Positions 47,933 through 58,911 of a stretch of 64,000 nucleotides of DNA are shown piece after piece. Every line of letters begins with the position of its first letter. Positions within the stretch are counted from its first letter, which is position 1. This DNA comes from Lantana camara. Its lineage: Eukaryota; Streptophyta; Magnoliopsida; Lamiales; Verbenaceae. The notes beneath the pieces were generated by a model. The model saw only the letters and a program-made list of their open reading frames with translations, had not been told where the DNA came from and made no database searches. The DNA lies in contig CM074865.1 of assembly GCA_037501455.1 (NCBI GenBank), positions 37,492,501 to 37,556,500 of the forward strand. The letters are read 5' to 3'. The position numbers and the translations under genes are program-made.

Positions 47933-48706
47933 ACCCGGAGGAAGAAGGTGTATATGTATGATTATGATCATTTATGTATGTGCACGAAAGATATGTATGA
48001 CAACCAATAATTATGATATGATTACACGAGGAGAAGGTTGGAGATTGTGCACGCTCACTCGCCGAGCTTAAACCTTTTATGAACAATTATGAATGAATAT
48101 GAACGTCGTAATCCCGTTGATGTTTTCTATTGTTTTAACCACTTGGTAAATTCTTATCAAACTTCACACGGGATTAGGGCTTGCATGTATGTGTTTAATT
48201 TATACGATATTATATTTCTTATGCCCCGTTTTTATACCCACCAGTCTCTTTTAGACTGAACCCGGTTGTTTTCAGCTGTTTTGTGCAAGTATAGGAGTGC
48301 TAGGCGGGAATACAAGTCGTCTAGGTCTTGCATTTATGTTTAGCATTTCTTTTCAGTCTCATATTCATACTCTTGTTGCTACTTTTGTATTTGATCCTAG
48401 TATAGATTGGAGCGTTATGATTTTGTAGGCCGTGAGTGCCGTTGCACATTTGAATGCTCTTGTATATCTATTTTTGGAGCTTGGTGGCTCACTGTATATG
48501 CTTTGTCGTTATGGCTTCCGCAAATTTTCTTTAACTCTGATTCTATATGTTTCTTGAGTTGAATGGTTTAAGGGTTAGTCCCGCCTAGCATAGCGTGTGT
48601 GTTGTGTCCCCGTTCGCCGTGGATTTGGCACGGTTATGGACTTCCATTTCATATACGGGTCGGGTCTCGGTGCGGGGGATGTGGTACCTTACACTCGGGT
48701 GCTACA

Positions 48707-51700
48707 CGGCCATCCGGGCCGCGACGACGGTGCCCGTCACTATAGCAGCGGCGATTCCGCCGCTCCGGCGGTCTTTTTCGATGAAGGTTGGTGTTTCCTA
48801 CCCTTTTCCGACCCTCTGAGTTCGTTTCCGGCATCGATTTCATCTGATTTTGGCCGTAGGTGGTGGTTCCGGCATTTGGAGTGGCGGCAGAAACTTCGGC
48901 GGCCAACGGGAGCCTTTTCCGTCGATCTTTTGCCCTCGGGCTCTTCACGAAAGTTGTTCGGAACGACGAGAACTATTATCCTTTTATCACGCGACCCCAG
49001 ATTCGGCCATTTGGCAGAGGTAGGCGGCGGCGCAGTGGCGGTTCATGGTGGCGGGGGTCTCCGGGGATTTTCTCCGCCAACCACCTTAGGGGTTTTGAAG
49101 AGCTCGTCATGGGTAAGATAATGCCTCTTTCGGATCTCATTTTCGTTCACCGGTTTGGAAGTAATTGGACTTTGAAGATTTTAGGGTTTTCTTATTCTTG
49201 GATTTGAAATTGGAGATAATTGGCTTGGAATTTCCAGAAATTAATCGAGGAATTGGATTGAGCACGAGGAATCCTTGCACGGGTGAATTTTCGGGATTTT
49301 TCCGGCACGTTCCGAACGTCGGTCGGCCAATGTTCCTGCAGCTCCGGTGGCGGCGCTCCGGCGACCTTCGGACAGTTTGTCCACTTCGTCGTGGTGAGTC
49401 CAACACCACTTTCCGTTCGTCAATCGGACATTCGGCTTAATTTCTGTGAATTTATTTGTGCATTTATGATTTATTTGATTAATTGTACTAAATGTAATTT
49501 AATTGCGATTTGCTTGACTTATCGATTTATATGAACTCCAATCTATACGAAATCATACATTTAATGAAATGTGATAGGTATTGATGCTTTGAAGTGTAAA
49601 TTGAACCCCGTTATGCCGAAATTGTATTAGTTGTTAATTTTTTAAAATGTAATTCGTTCTTGCATGTTCGATAAATTGATGAGTATGCATTGCATGGTAT
49701 TTGAAAATAAGTAATGAATTATGGAATACATGAATTCATGATTTATTGTTGATATTAGTCTCGTTTCATGCCATTTGGGTATAATTCTTGTACAAGGGAT
49801 GTTTATGTAATTTTAGAAAATACAAATTTGTATAACTTGAATTAATTGAACCTTATCATTTGAAAACGATTATGCTAATTTTGATTAAATAAAAGTTGAA
49901 TTAGCATGCCTTGGATGATTAAATTTGAGACTTTTGCAATTAAAGTTTAATTACCTAAATTGAATCTGAATCTATTATGCAATGTATGAATTGTATGAAC
50001 TTTGAATGGTTAAATGGCTTAGCCAGAATTTGGTATGTAACCCCGTGGGTCTAAATGAATTTGTCACATGCTATAATATGATTTATTTGGTCTTGTAATA
50101 CGTGCTTTTTGAATGGAAGGTGTTATGTGAATTTAGTTTGTTGTTTTGTAAATGTGCATCATATGAATTTCGTTTTGTGCATTCATGAATATGTCCTAAG
50201 GTTTTCTTTTGTAAGTAATTGATATGAATTTGAACCCTGCTTATGTGATTGCATTTCTTAAGTGTTTGAGCATGTGTCGTGCGTCTCTGTGTGGTTGTTT
50301 GAGTCTGTCTGAGCCCTGTGTTGTGTTTTATGTGTTCAGCTGGTTTAGGTGCACCCGAGGTGGTGACTAGTGGGTCGTGCAGGTTCCGGGGTGGACCATT
50401 TGTTGTGTCTTAGGCTGTGATTAGTACCATGTGAGGTTAGGATATAGTTATACCCTAATGAAATGTGCCGGTTTTCGAATGCATGCGACTTATAAGCCTT
50501 TATGTATATGTAGATATGTGAAAGATACATATTTTGTTGGCCTTGCTATAAGTTCGAAAGTATGAAGCTATGTATAAGCCTATGTACGCTTAGCTTTGAT
50601 TTCGTTATGATTTTGAGGTCGGTGTGATATGTACGTACGATATGATATGTACGATATGCATGTGCTTTGTATAAGTGTGAGTCTAGCGGGTTTAAGCTTC
50701 CGATTTTCGTGATAAGTGTAAATGTAAGTTTGGGCCCCGGAGTTGTGTGGTTCGGGAGAGCCGGGACGACCATCGGGGTTGCCGGTTGCAACCCCTGGAC
50801 ACTTCTCCACTAATAGGATCAACCCGAAACCCACTCGGAGGGAGGTGGGGAACGGAGTCCTTGGGAAGTGAGTGTCGCGAAACTCACTACCCTGACGTAT
50901 ATATGTGGATGGTTTGGGTGTGCACAACCCACCCATCAACCGGTGTAAGTGGAGGTATGTGTTATGATTTCGTGTGTTTAAGTCTTTGCGTGTTATGAAA
51001 GAGTTGGATGGTTATGTGCTCGTACCCACCGAGCTTTATGTTTGTCTGTCACAAGTTTGTGAAACGAGGGTAGATTCTTAAATCAAGATAAAATGGGTTT
51101 TGCCATTAACCTAATAAGTTATGTTCCGATATGTGTGCTAAGTCTGCATGAATCTGAGTTATACTTTAAGATACGTTGGAGTTAAGATTTGTTTGTTTGG
51201 TTTTAAGCCTCCTTATATGTATACTATCACGGGAAAATGTTTTGGCGTGCAAAAACTAACCCTGGGTTCACGAACATTGTTCTACTATGTGTTGTGCTCT
51301 GTATATATGTACAGCGTGCGTGTGTTAACCCCTCGCTCAGTCTTTGGACTGACCCCTCCCCCTTTATGTTTTTAGTGTGCAGGTTTGCTTTGGAAGTCGT
51401 TGGAGTTCGTGCTAGGCGGTTGTTAGTGTTAGTTGAGTCTGTGTTGGTCTATCTGAGGTTGTTAAGTGTTTTATTTCGAATTTCGTTTGTAAGTTTTTTA
51501 TAAGCCATATTATGTGCAGGTTCGCATTTATGATTTAGATATATGGAATTCGGGACAGGTTAGGACAGGTTCGTGGAATTAGTTGAACCCGTTATTGTTG
51601 TATGTTATTCGGAACAGGTTAGGACAGGTTTGCTTGTCTAGTTGAACCCGTTTAGTTGATGTTTATCTACTTACTGGAATATATGAATTATGACTGTTGA

Positions 51701-51912
51701 TTTAAAATTTTTGAAAATTAGTATTTTGTATCGCTTCCGCATTCAGGTTTTATATATTTCCTTTTGTACAGGGTTAGATACGGCCTAGCTAGTGTGTGTG
51801 TTTTCGTTTGTCACCCGTTCTCTATGACTTGGCATGTGTGCGGAGTCTTGGTTTCGTTGCACGTGTCGGGTTATAGTGCGGGGATGTGGTGCCCACCGCT
51901 TGGGGCGCTACA
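48707..51912 (+). mobile_element. Element K 3' LTR, remainder (ends GGGGCGCTACA)
   Basis: G+C-rich at 48707-49440 (CCGGCGG words), then AT-rich, then a GGGCCCCGGAGTTGTGTGG block at ~50733 like that in C2 and a final GTGCGGGGATGTGGTGCCC. It ends at 51912. Without the solo LTR the LTR is about 3.4 kb. Its tail differs from the tail of the 5' LTR at 24262, so an unseen junction or recombination is possible. The open frames in the GC-rich part overlap on both strands and show no known domain. Confidence 0.65.
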
Positions 51913-53370
51913 GGTGAGATCACCGGACACGTGGCATTCCTAGAACTATTTTACGGGAAGCTAAGCTGAAGAGTGGGAATCTCTTATTTCATGAACAATA
52001 GAACAAGTCCAAGGAATTGAGAATAGAACTTTTAAGGGGGGGAGCCGAACGGGAGATGACTTAGAAATTACAGTTGTACTCGAACGGGTTACTTCTACTA
52101 GGAACAATGAAAATGCAAGAATCAACAAGTAACGAGACTCTACAAGAGTGGAAAGAGATAAAATAACAGATTTAGTACTTGATGCAATTTCCAAACCAAG
52201 ATGTGTGAAGTTTCGATAATAGCATCGAAAAAAATAGGTACACCGAGAGATGAGGATATGGATTCAAGGAACGCTTGGAAATTGGGACGATAGGATTAGG
52301 TACAAGATGATCGGGGGTAAATTGGGTTGAAGATTGCTAAGGGGTATTCATAGTACGGGATTTGGATTTTCTTTTTGAAGACACTTATGAGGGAGCTTCC
52401 GTGGACTTCTAAATCAGCATTGGCATAAGGAAACCAAATCAAACTACCATAAAATAGGATGGTGTCAATAAGGGTTAATTCAATTATGTGATAAAGGGAT
52501 TTGGCCAATACATAACAAAGTAAATATTATTAAAGCGTTAGTTGTTTTCCCTGCTAATCCGGAAGGAAATTTGAGAAGAGACAAATCAAAAAGGGTTATC
52601 ATTAAAGGACTTATATCAAACTCCAAGAATCATTAGGAATGTTTTATCTCCAATTAGAGAGTCGAATGGGCTGGAAACCGAATGCATACTTAAAGGCTTT
52701 AAGGGGATGAAGAGATAACCTAAGAAGAAGAAGATGGGAAAGGATTCGTGTTGAGATAACCCTAATGATGGATACCTTAAGATCGGGATTAAAATTTTAA
52801 GGTTACTGAGAGTAGCTGCCTCCGAGAATATGGTAGACTTTGATATGGGTAAAGATAGTGGATTCGAATCTAACACCGGGATGAATATTCTAAAAGTATA
52901 TGGGAAGGTCAAAGCTTGGTTACTTAAAAGAGTTGGTTTTGTTGGAAGAAGATTATAGGTGAATGATAAGGGATTGACGAAGGTTAAGAGCAGTAGAAGT
53001 CTGAATAGAATTATTAGAGGGTTATCATCTTGTCATTGGGCACATGAAAGATGTTGGAGACATGTCAAGTATCGAGCCAACTTTTGGGCCAGATTATGTC
53101 TTGGGCAAACAAGCTACCAACTTCAACACTCTCGACTATGGTGACCGGTACTTAAAGCATTCATTGCATATGCATGCATGTAATTTAAATTTAAATGATT
53201 TCTTAATGCTATATGTCTTGCTAATTGATTACTTTCGTTGTTCCTTGTTATGTTTGTAATTGATGTTTATTACGTGTCCCTGTGCGACCTACGTGATTAT
53301 TAATTGTTGTAATTCATGTTTTAAAATCTTTTACTTCTTCTTGGTGTTTACTCTTTGATGTAATTGTTGT

Positions 53371-53485
53371 TCGAGAGACGGGGTTCTCTCATTGTTGTTC
53401 GAGAGACGGGGTTCTCTCTTTGTTGCTTTTGAGAGACGGGGTGGTTCTCTCAATGTTGCTTGCGAGGGACGGGGTTCCCTAATTA
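53371..53485 (+). repeat. Tandem hairpin array upstream of LARD-2 PPT
   Basis: Four units: GAGAGACGGGGTTCTCTC twice, GAGAGACGGGGTGGTTCTCTC, and GAGGGACGGGGTTCCCT. In the last unit both arms changed together (GAGGGA / TTCCCT). Confidence 0.85.
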
Positions 53486-53522
53486 ATTGTTTTAGGCTAG
53501 CAGTGAATCCGAGGACAGATTC

Positions 53523-53539
53523 TTTTAAGGGGGAGAGAT
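53523..53539 (+). other. Polypurine tract of LARD-2
   Basis: TTTTAAGGGGGAGAGAT, identical to the PPT of G and F, directly before TGTAACGCCCC. Confidence 0.9.
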
Positions 53540-54905
53540 TGTAACGCCCCGAGTTTTCAGTCGTACAGGTATGACGTATGTGTTTACCAATTTGCGCGAA
53601 TTAATTGTTTATAAGTGTTTTATATATATTTAATTTTATTATAAATTGTTAATATTTTATTTTCTTTTCGTTAAATTTGTATATTTAATTTTTATAATTA
53701 AGTGTTAAATGTTAATTAATTATATCTTTAATTACATTATTATTAATTTCAAAAATTACCGTTGAATTTTTATTTAATTTAAAATAGAATTTAAATTTTA
53801 TTATTTAATTTGAAATGTTATGAAATTGTAAATGTTTTGTGCTTGAGTGTTTTAATCGCGTTTCGTTCTTATATGATTTGATATCGAAATTTCATGAAAA
53901 TTTAGTATATCGTAGATTTATGTGTTATGAACATGTCCATATACTCGTTTCATGTTTTTGATCTCGTTTGATGTGGTAACGAATTTATTTTGAGTTGTGG
54001 AACCAAATCGAGGGCTAACGGGCAATTAGCGCACCCTTGGTTCCGTATGTGATATCATGAGCTCAGGAACTCAGATTCGAGTTCCATCACCTCCGCTGAA
54101 CTCGTATCGAAGATTCGGGTTCAATGGAACAAGCCTCATATTTTTTTAAGCTCGTTTCGACCTCCAAAATTTAACTGAAAAACTAATCGGCCGCAAAACT
54201 GCCACACTTTACTATATTAATCCTAACTCTCACCATACTTATCCAAATTAACCATGGTTAGACTTTTTGGAAACCTAATTCAACCCTCTACCTAATTGCC
54301 CAAACCCCATTTCGGCCAGAAGCCAAGAAGAAGAAGCAAATCGCTGGAAAGAAGGGAAAAGATAAAACCCACCCGCCACTATTCATTCCTTGGAGATTTT
54401 GAGCTCGATCTTCTTTGTCCTTCAACCATTTCAAGATGTAAGCATATTTCGTTGTTCCTCTACTTGTTGTGGTTCTTTTAAGATATATTTTGTACATTTT
54501 CTTCAAGGTTTGAGTATGATTTGAACAAGAGCATGAATAGTTAGGTTAAAGCTTTATTTTTGGAATTCATGGTATTGGTTTGGTTTTCATGGAATTGAGG
54601 CCTGGAATGTGATCTAACTTGCAACATTTATGTGTCTATAAACTTGAATTTGATTTATGTTAAGTGTATGATGTTCCACCATTTTTGTACGACTCGAAAG
54701 CTTGAAGGTTTTATGGTTTTTGTTGAATCCTTTGTTACCTCGTTGTTGTCAGCTGTGTATGTGCAAGTTTAAGCCTGTTTTGCTGCCATTTTCATGCCTT
54801 TTCCTGCTACCGTTGCTTGCCTTTGATCCACTCCTTCGTCTCTTTTTTGTTACCCTACTTCCTCTACATGTTACGGCTGCTACTGTTGTTTTCATCCCTG
54901 ATCAA

Positions 54906-55030
54906 TCTCCCCTGGCGGGGAGAATTTAGCTTCGAAAGTCCCCGGCCAGGGACTTACCTCCCAAAATAGTCCAGTAGCTTTTTCCTCGGCCGGGAAGTTG
55001 TGAAGAGGAATTGTACCCGAGCGGGAAGAT
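54906..55030. repeat. Inverted-repeat cluster in LARD-2 LTR
   Basis: TCTCCCCTGGCGGGGAGA (54906-54923), AAGTCCC / GGGACTT (54936-54955), then CTTTTTCCTCGGCCGGGAAG-like and ACCCGAGCGGG weaker units. Arm words match C1 rather than LTR-A. Confidence 0.8.
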
Positions 55031-55219
55031 CTTTTCTTTTCTTTGAAACTGCTGCTGCTGCTACCTTACGTTGTGAGTATATATATATATATATACACTT
55101 ATGCTTGTATGTACCTATATATAAATATATATGCATGTGTATTATGTATATATTATATATATTATGCAGTATTAATGCATGCATGCATGAGTACTTTGTG
55201 TGTGTTTTACGTATAGGTG

Positions 55220-55220
<1 letters not shown>

Positions 55221-55291
<71 letters not shown>
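55221..55291. repeat. (AT)n(GT)n microsatellite in LARD-2 LTR
   Basis: About 46 bp of AT dinucleotides followed by about 24 bp of GT dinucleotides. Confidence 0.95.
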
Positions 55292-55418
55292 TTGTGTTAT
55301 ATTATGTAGTATGTATATAATATATATTATATTGTATAGTATGTACATACGTACCCACATACATAATACATATATTATATACGTACTATACAATATAACA
55401 CAAACACACACACACACA
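55278..55418. repeat. Large imperfect palindrome next to element F
   Basis: Left arm GTGTGTTTGTGTTATATTAT... and right arm ...ATATAACACAAACACACAC are ~68 bp reverse complements with some mismatches, centre near 55350. Element F begins at 55420, directly after the right arm. Confidence 0.75.
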
Positions 55419-55419
55419 T

Positions 55420-56333
55420 TGTAACGCCCCGACTTTTCGGACGTAAAGGTATGACGTATGTGTTTACCAGTTTGCGCGAATTAATTGTTTTTACGTGTTT
55501 TATATTTAATTTTATTATAAATTGTTATTATATTATATTTTTTTTTAATTTAATATTATTAATTTTAATTATATTTCGTAATATAAGTATATATATGTAT
55601 ATGTTTATTTATTTTATTATTAATTTATTGATTATGCTAATTAAGTTTATGTTAATTAATCATGTTTTAATTAATTAATTACGTGACTTTAATTTAAATT
55701 ATTTAATATTAGATTTAATTCATTTATTTAAATTTTTGCATGAATTTTAATGTTTATATGCATGAATTGCATGAATTGTGCATGTTATTCATTTTGAGCT
55801 TCGTTCTTATATGAAATGATATCGAAATGCCATGAATTTGTAGTATGTCGTAAATATATGTATTATGAACATGCTTATATGCTCGGTTTATGTTTTCAGT
55901 TGTTTTGTGCAGGTATAGGATTGTTAGGCGGGAATACAAGTCGTCTAGGTCTTGCATTTATGTTTAGCACTTCTTTTCAGTCTCATATGTTCATACTCTT
56001 ATTGCTATTTTGTATTTGATCATAGTATAGCTTGGAGCGTTATGATTTTGTAGGTCGTGAGTGCCGATGAACACTTGAATGCTTTTGTATATCTATTTTT
56101 TTGGAGCTTGGTGGCTCATTGGGTATATGCTATGTCGTTCTTGCTTCCGCGTTTTATTTTAACTCTGATGTTATGTTTTCTTGAGTTGTTTGGTTTAAGG
56201 GTTAGTCTCGCCTAGCATAGCGTGTGTGTTGTGTCCCCGTTCGCCGTGGATTTGGCACGTGTATGGACTTCCATTTCATATACGGGTCGGGTCTCGGTGC
56301 TGGGGATGTGGTACCTTACGCTCGGGTGCTACA
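55420..56333 (+). repeat. 5' LTR of element F, 914 bp, with 2.7 kb internal deletion
   Basis: Matches the first ~490 bp of the 3' LTR and then, after GTTTTC (55892-55897), jumps to the sequence following GTTTTC at 63891-63896. It lacks the equivalent of 61183-63896. Ends GGGTGCTACA. Confidence 0.9.
55738..55782. repeat. TGCATG sites in element F 5' LTR
   Basis: Three exact TGCATG hexamers and a TTGCATGAATTG-like site in ~45 bp, same position as the denser tract in G. Confidence 0.6.
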
Positions 56334-56341
56334 TCCTTAAG

Positions 56342-56353
56342 TGGTATCAGAGC
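56342..56353 (+). other. Primer-binding site of element F (tRNA-iMet type)
   Basis: TGGTATCAGAGC, 8 nt after the LTR end. Confidence 0.92.
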
Positions 56354-56547
56354 TTAGGGTTGCAAAACCCGGGCTCTAGTGTCGTGTTGAGTCAGTTAGG
56401 TCGTTCGGCTTTAGGAACAACTTGTCAATGTGTTGCATATGCATTGTTTACGTGCTTGTGTGCTTTAAATCTTCAATTTTGATCGAATTAATTGCACTTG
56501 CATGCATGGACTAAAAATAGCATGCATTTCAGTGTTTCTTGAATAGG

Positions 56548-57360
56548 ATGCTTCCACGTAGACACCGTGAGAGATCTCTAGTGCATCGCCGTCATCGTGA
56601 CCGATCCCCTACGCCTCCACCCCAACCACAAGCACCACCGGTGGATATGGGAAATTTCGTGGAAGCGGTTTTCAATTATGTCGAGCATAGGAGGGCTCAA
56701 GCTCCCCCACCATAACCAGCAGAACAACAAGCTCCTCCACCAAACCATAATAATAGAGATCCTCATGGGGTGTTTCTAAACTACAACCCCCCTCGGTTTT
56801 CTGGTTCTATCGACGATGCGGTCTCGGAGGGTTGGTTGATTCGATTAGAGAGGATATCTAGAGTCCGACAGTTTACTACGAAAGAGGAGGAATTCAAGAA
56901 GAAGGATTTGACTTTTAGAGCTCCAATGGGAAGAGGTTCTGGATCGAATTCGGGAAAGAGGCCGATGATTCAAGCTAGTCCCCCTCCTAAAGGTCCTTTT
57001 AAGAAGCCTCGGTTTGGAGGACAAGGTTCTCAAGCCGCACCGACTTGACCGAAGGCTCTACCTATGGCACCGGCATCTACAAATTCACGCCCGGATGTAC
57101 CTCTATGTACTTATTGCGGGGGACCGACCCATACCTATAATAATTGTCGAAGAAGGTTGAAATTGTGCCTCATATGTGGAAAAGGCGACCATATGGCGAA
57201 GACATGTCCCTACAAGAACCCCGGATTTCAAAGACGAGTTCAAAGGCCAATGATCCCGGCTCGTGCTTACGCCCTCGAGGGTGAGGAGCAAGATGCAGAG
57301 ATCGATCCCACAGCTGTGGTAGAAGGTACCCTATGCATACGTAACATGAGCATTCATGCA
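56548..57360 (+). pseudogene. gag: Element F gag, capsid domain deleted
   Basis: ATG at 56548 (MLPRRHRERSLVHRRHRDRS) matches the element G gag start. A TAA at 56713-56715 (from CAA) and a TGA at 57046-57048 (from CGA) interrupt the frame. Between RQFTT and EEEFKK the protein lacks about 126 codons that form the capsid domain in G; the frame is kept. Both zinc knuckles are present ([28 protein letters not shown]). Without the capsid it could not build a particle even if the stops were read through. Gag and pol share one frame. Confidence 0.9.
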
Positions 57361-58911
57361 CTCTTTGATCCGGGTGCCACGCATTCTTTTATTTCTTGTG
57401 ACTTAGTTGCTACTCTGTGCTTGCCTGTTATTTGTCTTTCTTCTTGTTATTTGGTGAGTTCGCCACTTGGTGGTAGTCTTCAGACAGATCAGTTGGTTCG
57501 GGAGTGTTCAGTTCTGATTAAAGGGAAAGAATATCCGGCTGATTTAATTGTTATGCCTATGAAGAGGTATGGAGTTATCTTGGGTATGGACTGGTTGTCC
57601 AGGCACCGGGCCAATGTTGATTGTTTTGCGAAGAAAGTGATTTTGGGTAATGAATTGGTGATTGATAGTGGATCAAGAACGGTATCTCTCTTCTCTTATA
57701 TGGAAGCTCATAAGTTGATGAGAGAAGGAGCAACGGGATTTATTGCTTACCTTCTTAATAGGCCGAAAGATCAAGTTAAGTTGGAGGATACCACGGTTGT
57801 TAAGGATTTTTCCGATGTGTTTCCAGAAATTTTGAGTTCTTTACCACCAGACCGTGAGATCGAATTTGTTATTGACTTACATCCAGGATCCACACCGTAT
57901 TCCAAGACTCCGTATCGGATGGCACCGGCCGAATTGAAAGAGTTAAAGATTCAATTGGAAGAATTGCTCAAAGTTGGATATATACGGCCAAGTTCGTCAC
58001 CTTGGGGTGCCCCGGTTCTCTTTGTTAAGAAAAAGGATGGAACCTTAAGAATGTGTATAGATTACTGGGAGCTTAATCGGATGACTGTAAAGAATAAGTA
58101 TCCTTTGCCCCATATTGAGGATTTATTCGACATGTTACAAGGTTCGGGGGTATACTCAAAATTGGACTTGAGACAAGGATATTATCAATTGAAGATCCGG
58201 GAAGATGACATTCCGAAGACGGGATTTAACACCCCGTATGGACACTACGAGTTCGTAGTGATGCCTTTTGGATTGACTAATGCTCCGGCTGCTTTTATGG
58301 ATATGATGCATCGGATTTTCCGGCCCTATTTGGACAAGTTTGTGGTAATATTCATCGATGACATCTTGGTTTATTCGAGAACTCCGGAGGATCATGCCAG
58401 GCACCACAGAATTGTGTTGGACACCTTAAGGGAACATCAGTTGTATGCTAAGTTTAGCAAATGCGAGTTCTGGATTGATCGGGTAGCATTTCTCGGCCAT
58501 ATTATTTCAAGGAAAGGTTTGGAAGTAGACCCTTCTAAGATTGAGACGGTTATCCAATGGCAAAGCCCGAAAAATGCTTCAGAAGTAAGGAGTTTCTTAG
58601 GTTTGGCAGGCTACTATCGGAGATTCGTTCAGGATTTTTCGAAGATTGCAGCTCCTTTAACCCGATTGACTAAGAAAGCGGTTAAGTTTGAGTGGGACGA
58701 GGCATGTGAGGCTAGCTTTCAACTTTTAAAGAAGAAGTTGACCACCGCTCCTGTATTAGCACTTCCCGAAGGTACAGAAGGATATACAGTTTATACGGAT
58801 GCCTCAAAGGAAGGTTTGGGATGTGTGTTGATGCAGAATGGAAGGGTAATCACCTATGCCTCAAGGAAATTGAAAGAGCATGAACAGAACTACCCCACTC
58901 ACGATTTGTAA
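57361..58911 (+). pseudogene. pol: Element F protease, RT and start of RNase H
   Basis: Continuous with gag. In the open stretch beginning at 57064 (615 codons): protease [11 protein letters not shown] (Asp 102), RT from about 280 to 540 with KLDLRQGYY (Asp 368) and FIDDILVY (Asp 432/433), and RNase [11 protein letters not shown] (Asp 579). One RT residue is altered: IDYWELN instead of IDYRELN. The frame ends at TAA in THDL*LAA, where the stop replaces the RNase H catalytic Glu. Confidence 0.92.

Larger units (their letters stand above)
44927..48706 (+). mobile_element. Solo LTR-A (3780 bp) with exact TSD CGGCC
   Basis: TGTAACGCCCCGACTTTTCG to ACTCGGGTGCTACA, flanked by CGGCC at 44922-44926 and 48707-48711. 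No internal region. It is an older relative of the element G and F LTRs. Contains a TGCATG-rich tract, a long G run, an inverted-repeat cluster and the three-stem block. Confidence 0.93.
51913..53539 (+). mobile_element. LARD-2 internal region, 3' part, non-coding
   Basis: Collinear by eye with the 3' half of LARD-1 internal region (minus of 5592-7100). No gag or pol. Left side cut by the element K 3' LTR; ends with the hairpin array and PPT. Confidence 0.75.
53540..55419 (+). mobile_element. LARD-2 3' LTR, first 1.88 kb (cut by element F)
   Basis: Starts TGTAACGCCCCGAGTTTTC; the first ~90 bp are close to LTR-A, later parts diverge. Contains an inverted-repeat cluster, AT/GT microsatellites and a large palindrome where F is inserted. 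No coding. Confidence 0.8.

Noticed and set aside
48597..49121. 174-codon frame across the solo LTR / K LTR border as a host gene
   Set aside because: It starts in LTR-A sequence, crosses an insertion border, overlaps open frames on the other strand, and has no recognisable domain; openness follows from high G+C.
51913..53370. Decayed host gene or pol remnant
   Set aside because: No frame shows retroelement or gene motifs, while the sequence is collinear with another non-coding LARD interior.
54999..55424. Frames rich in Ile/Tyr and Cys/Val as coding
   Set aside because: Produced by (AT)n and (GT)n microsatellites.
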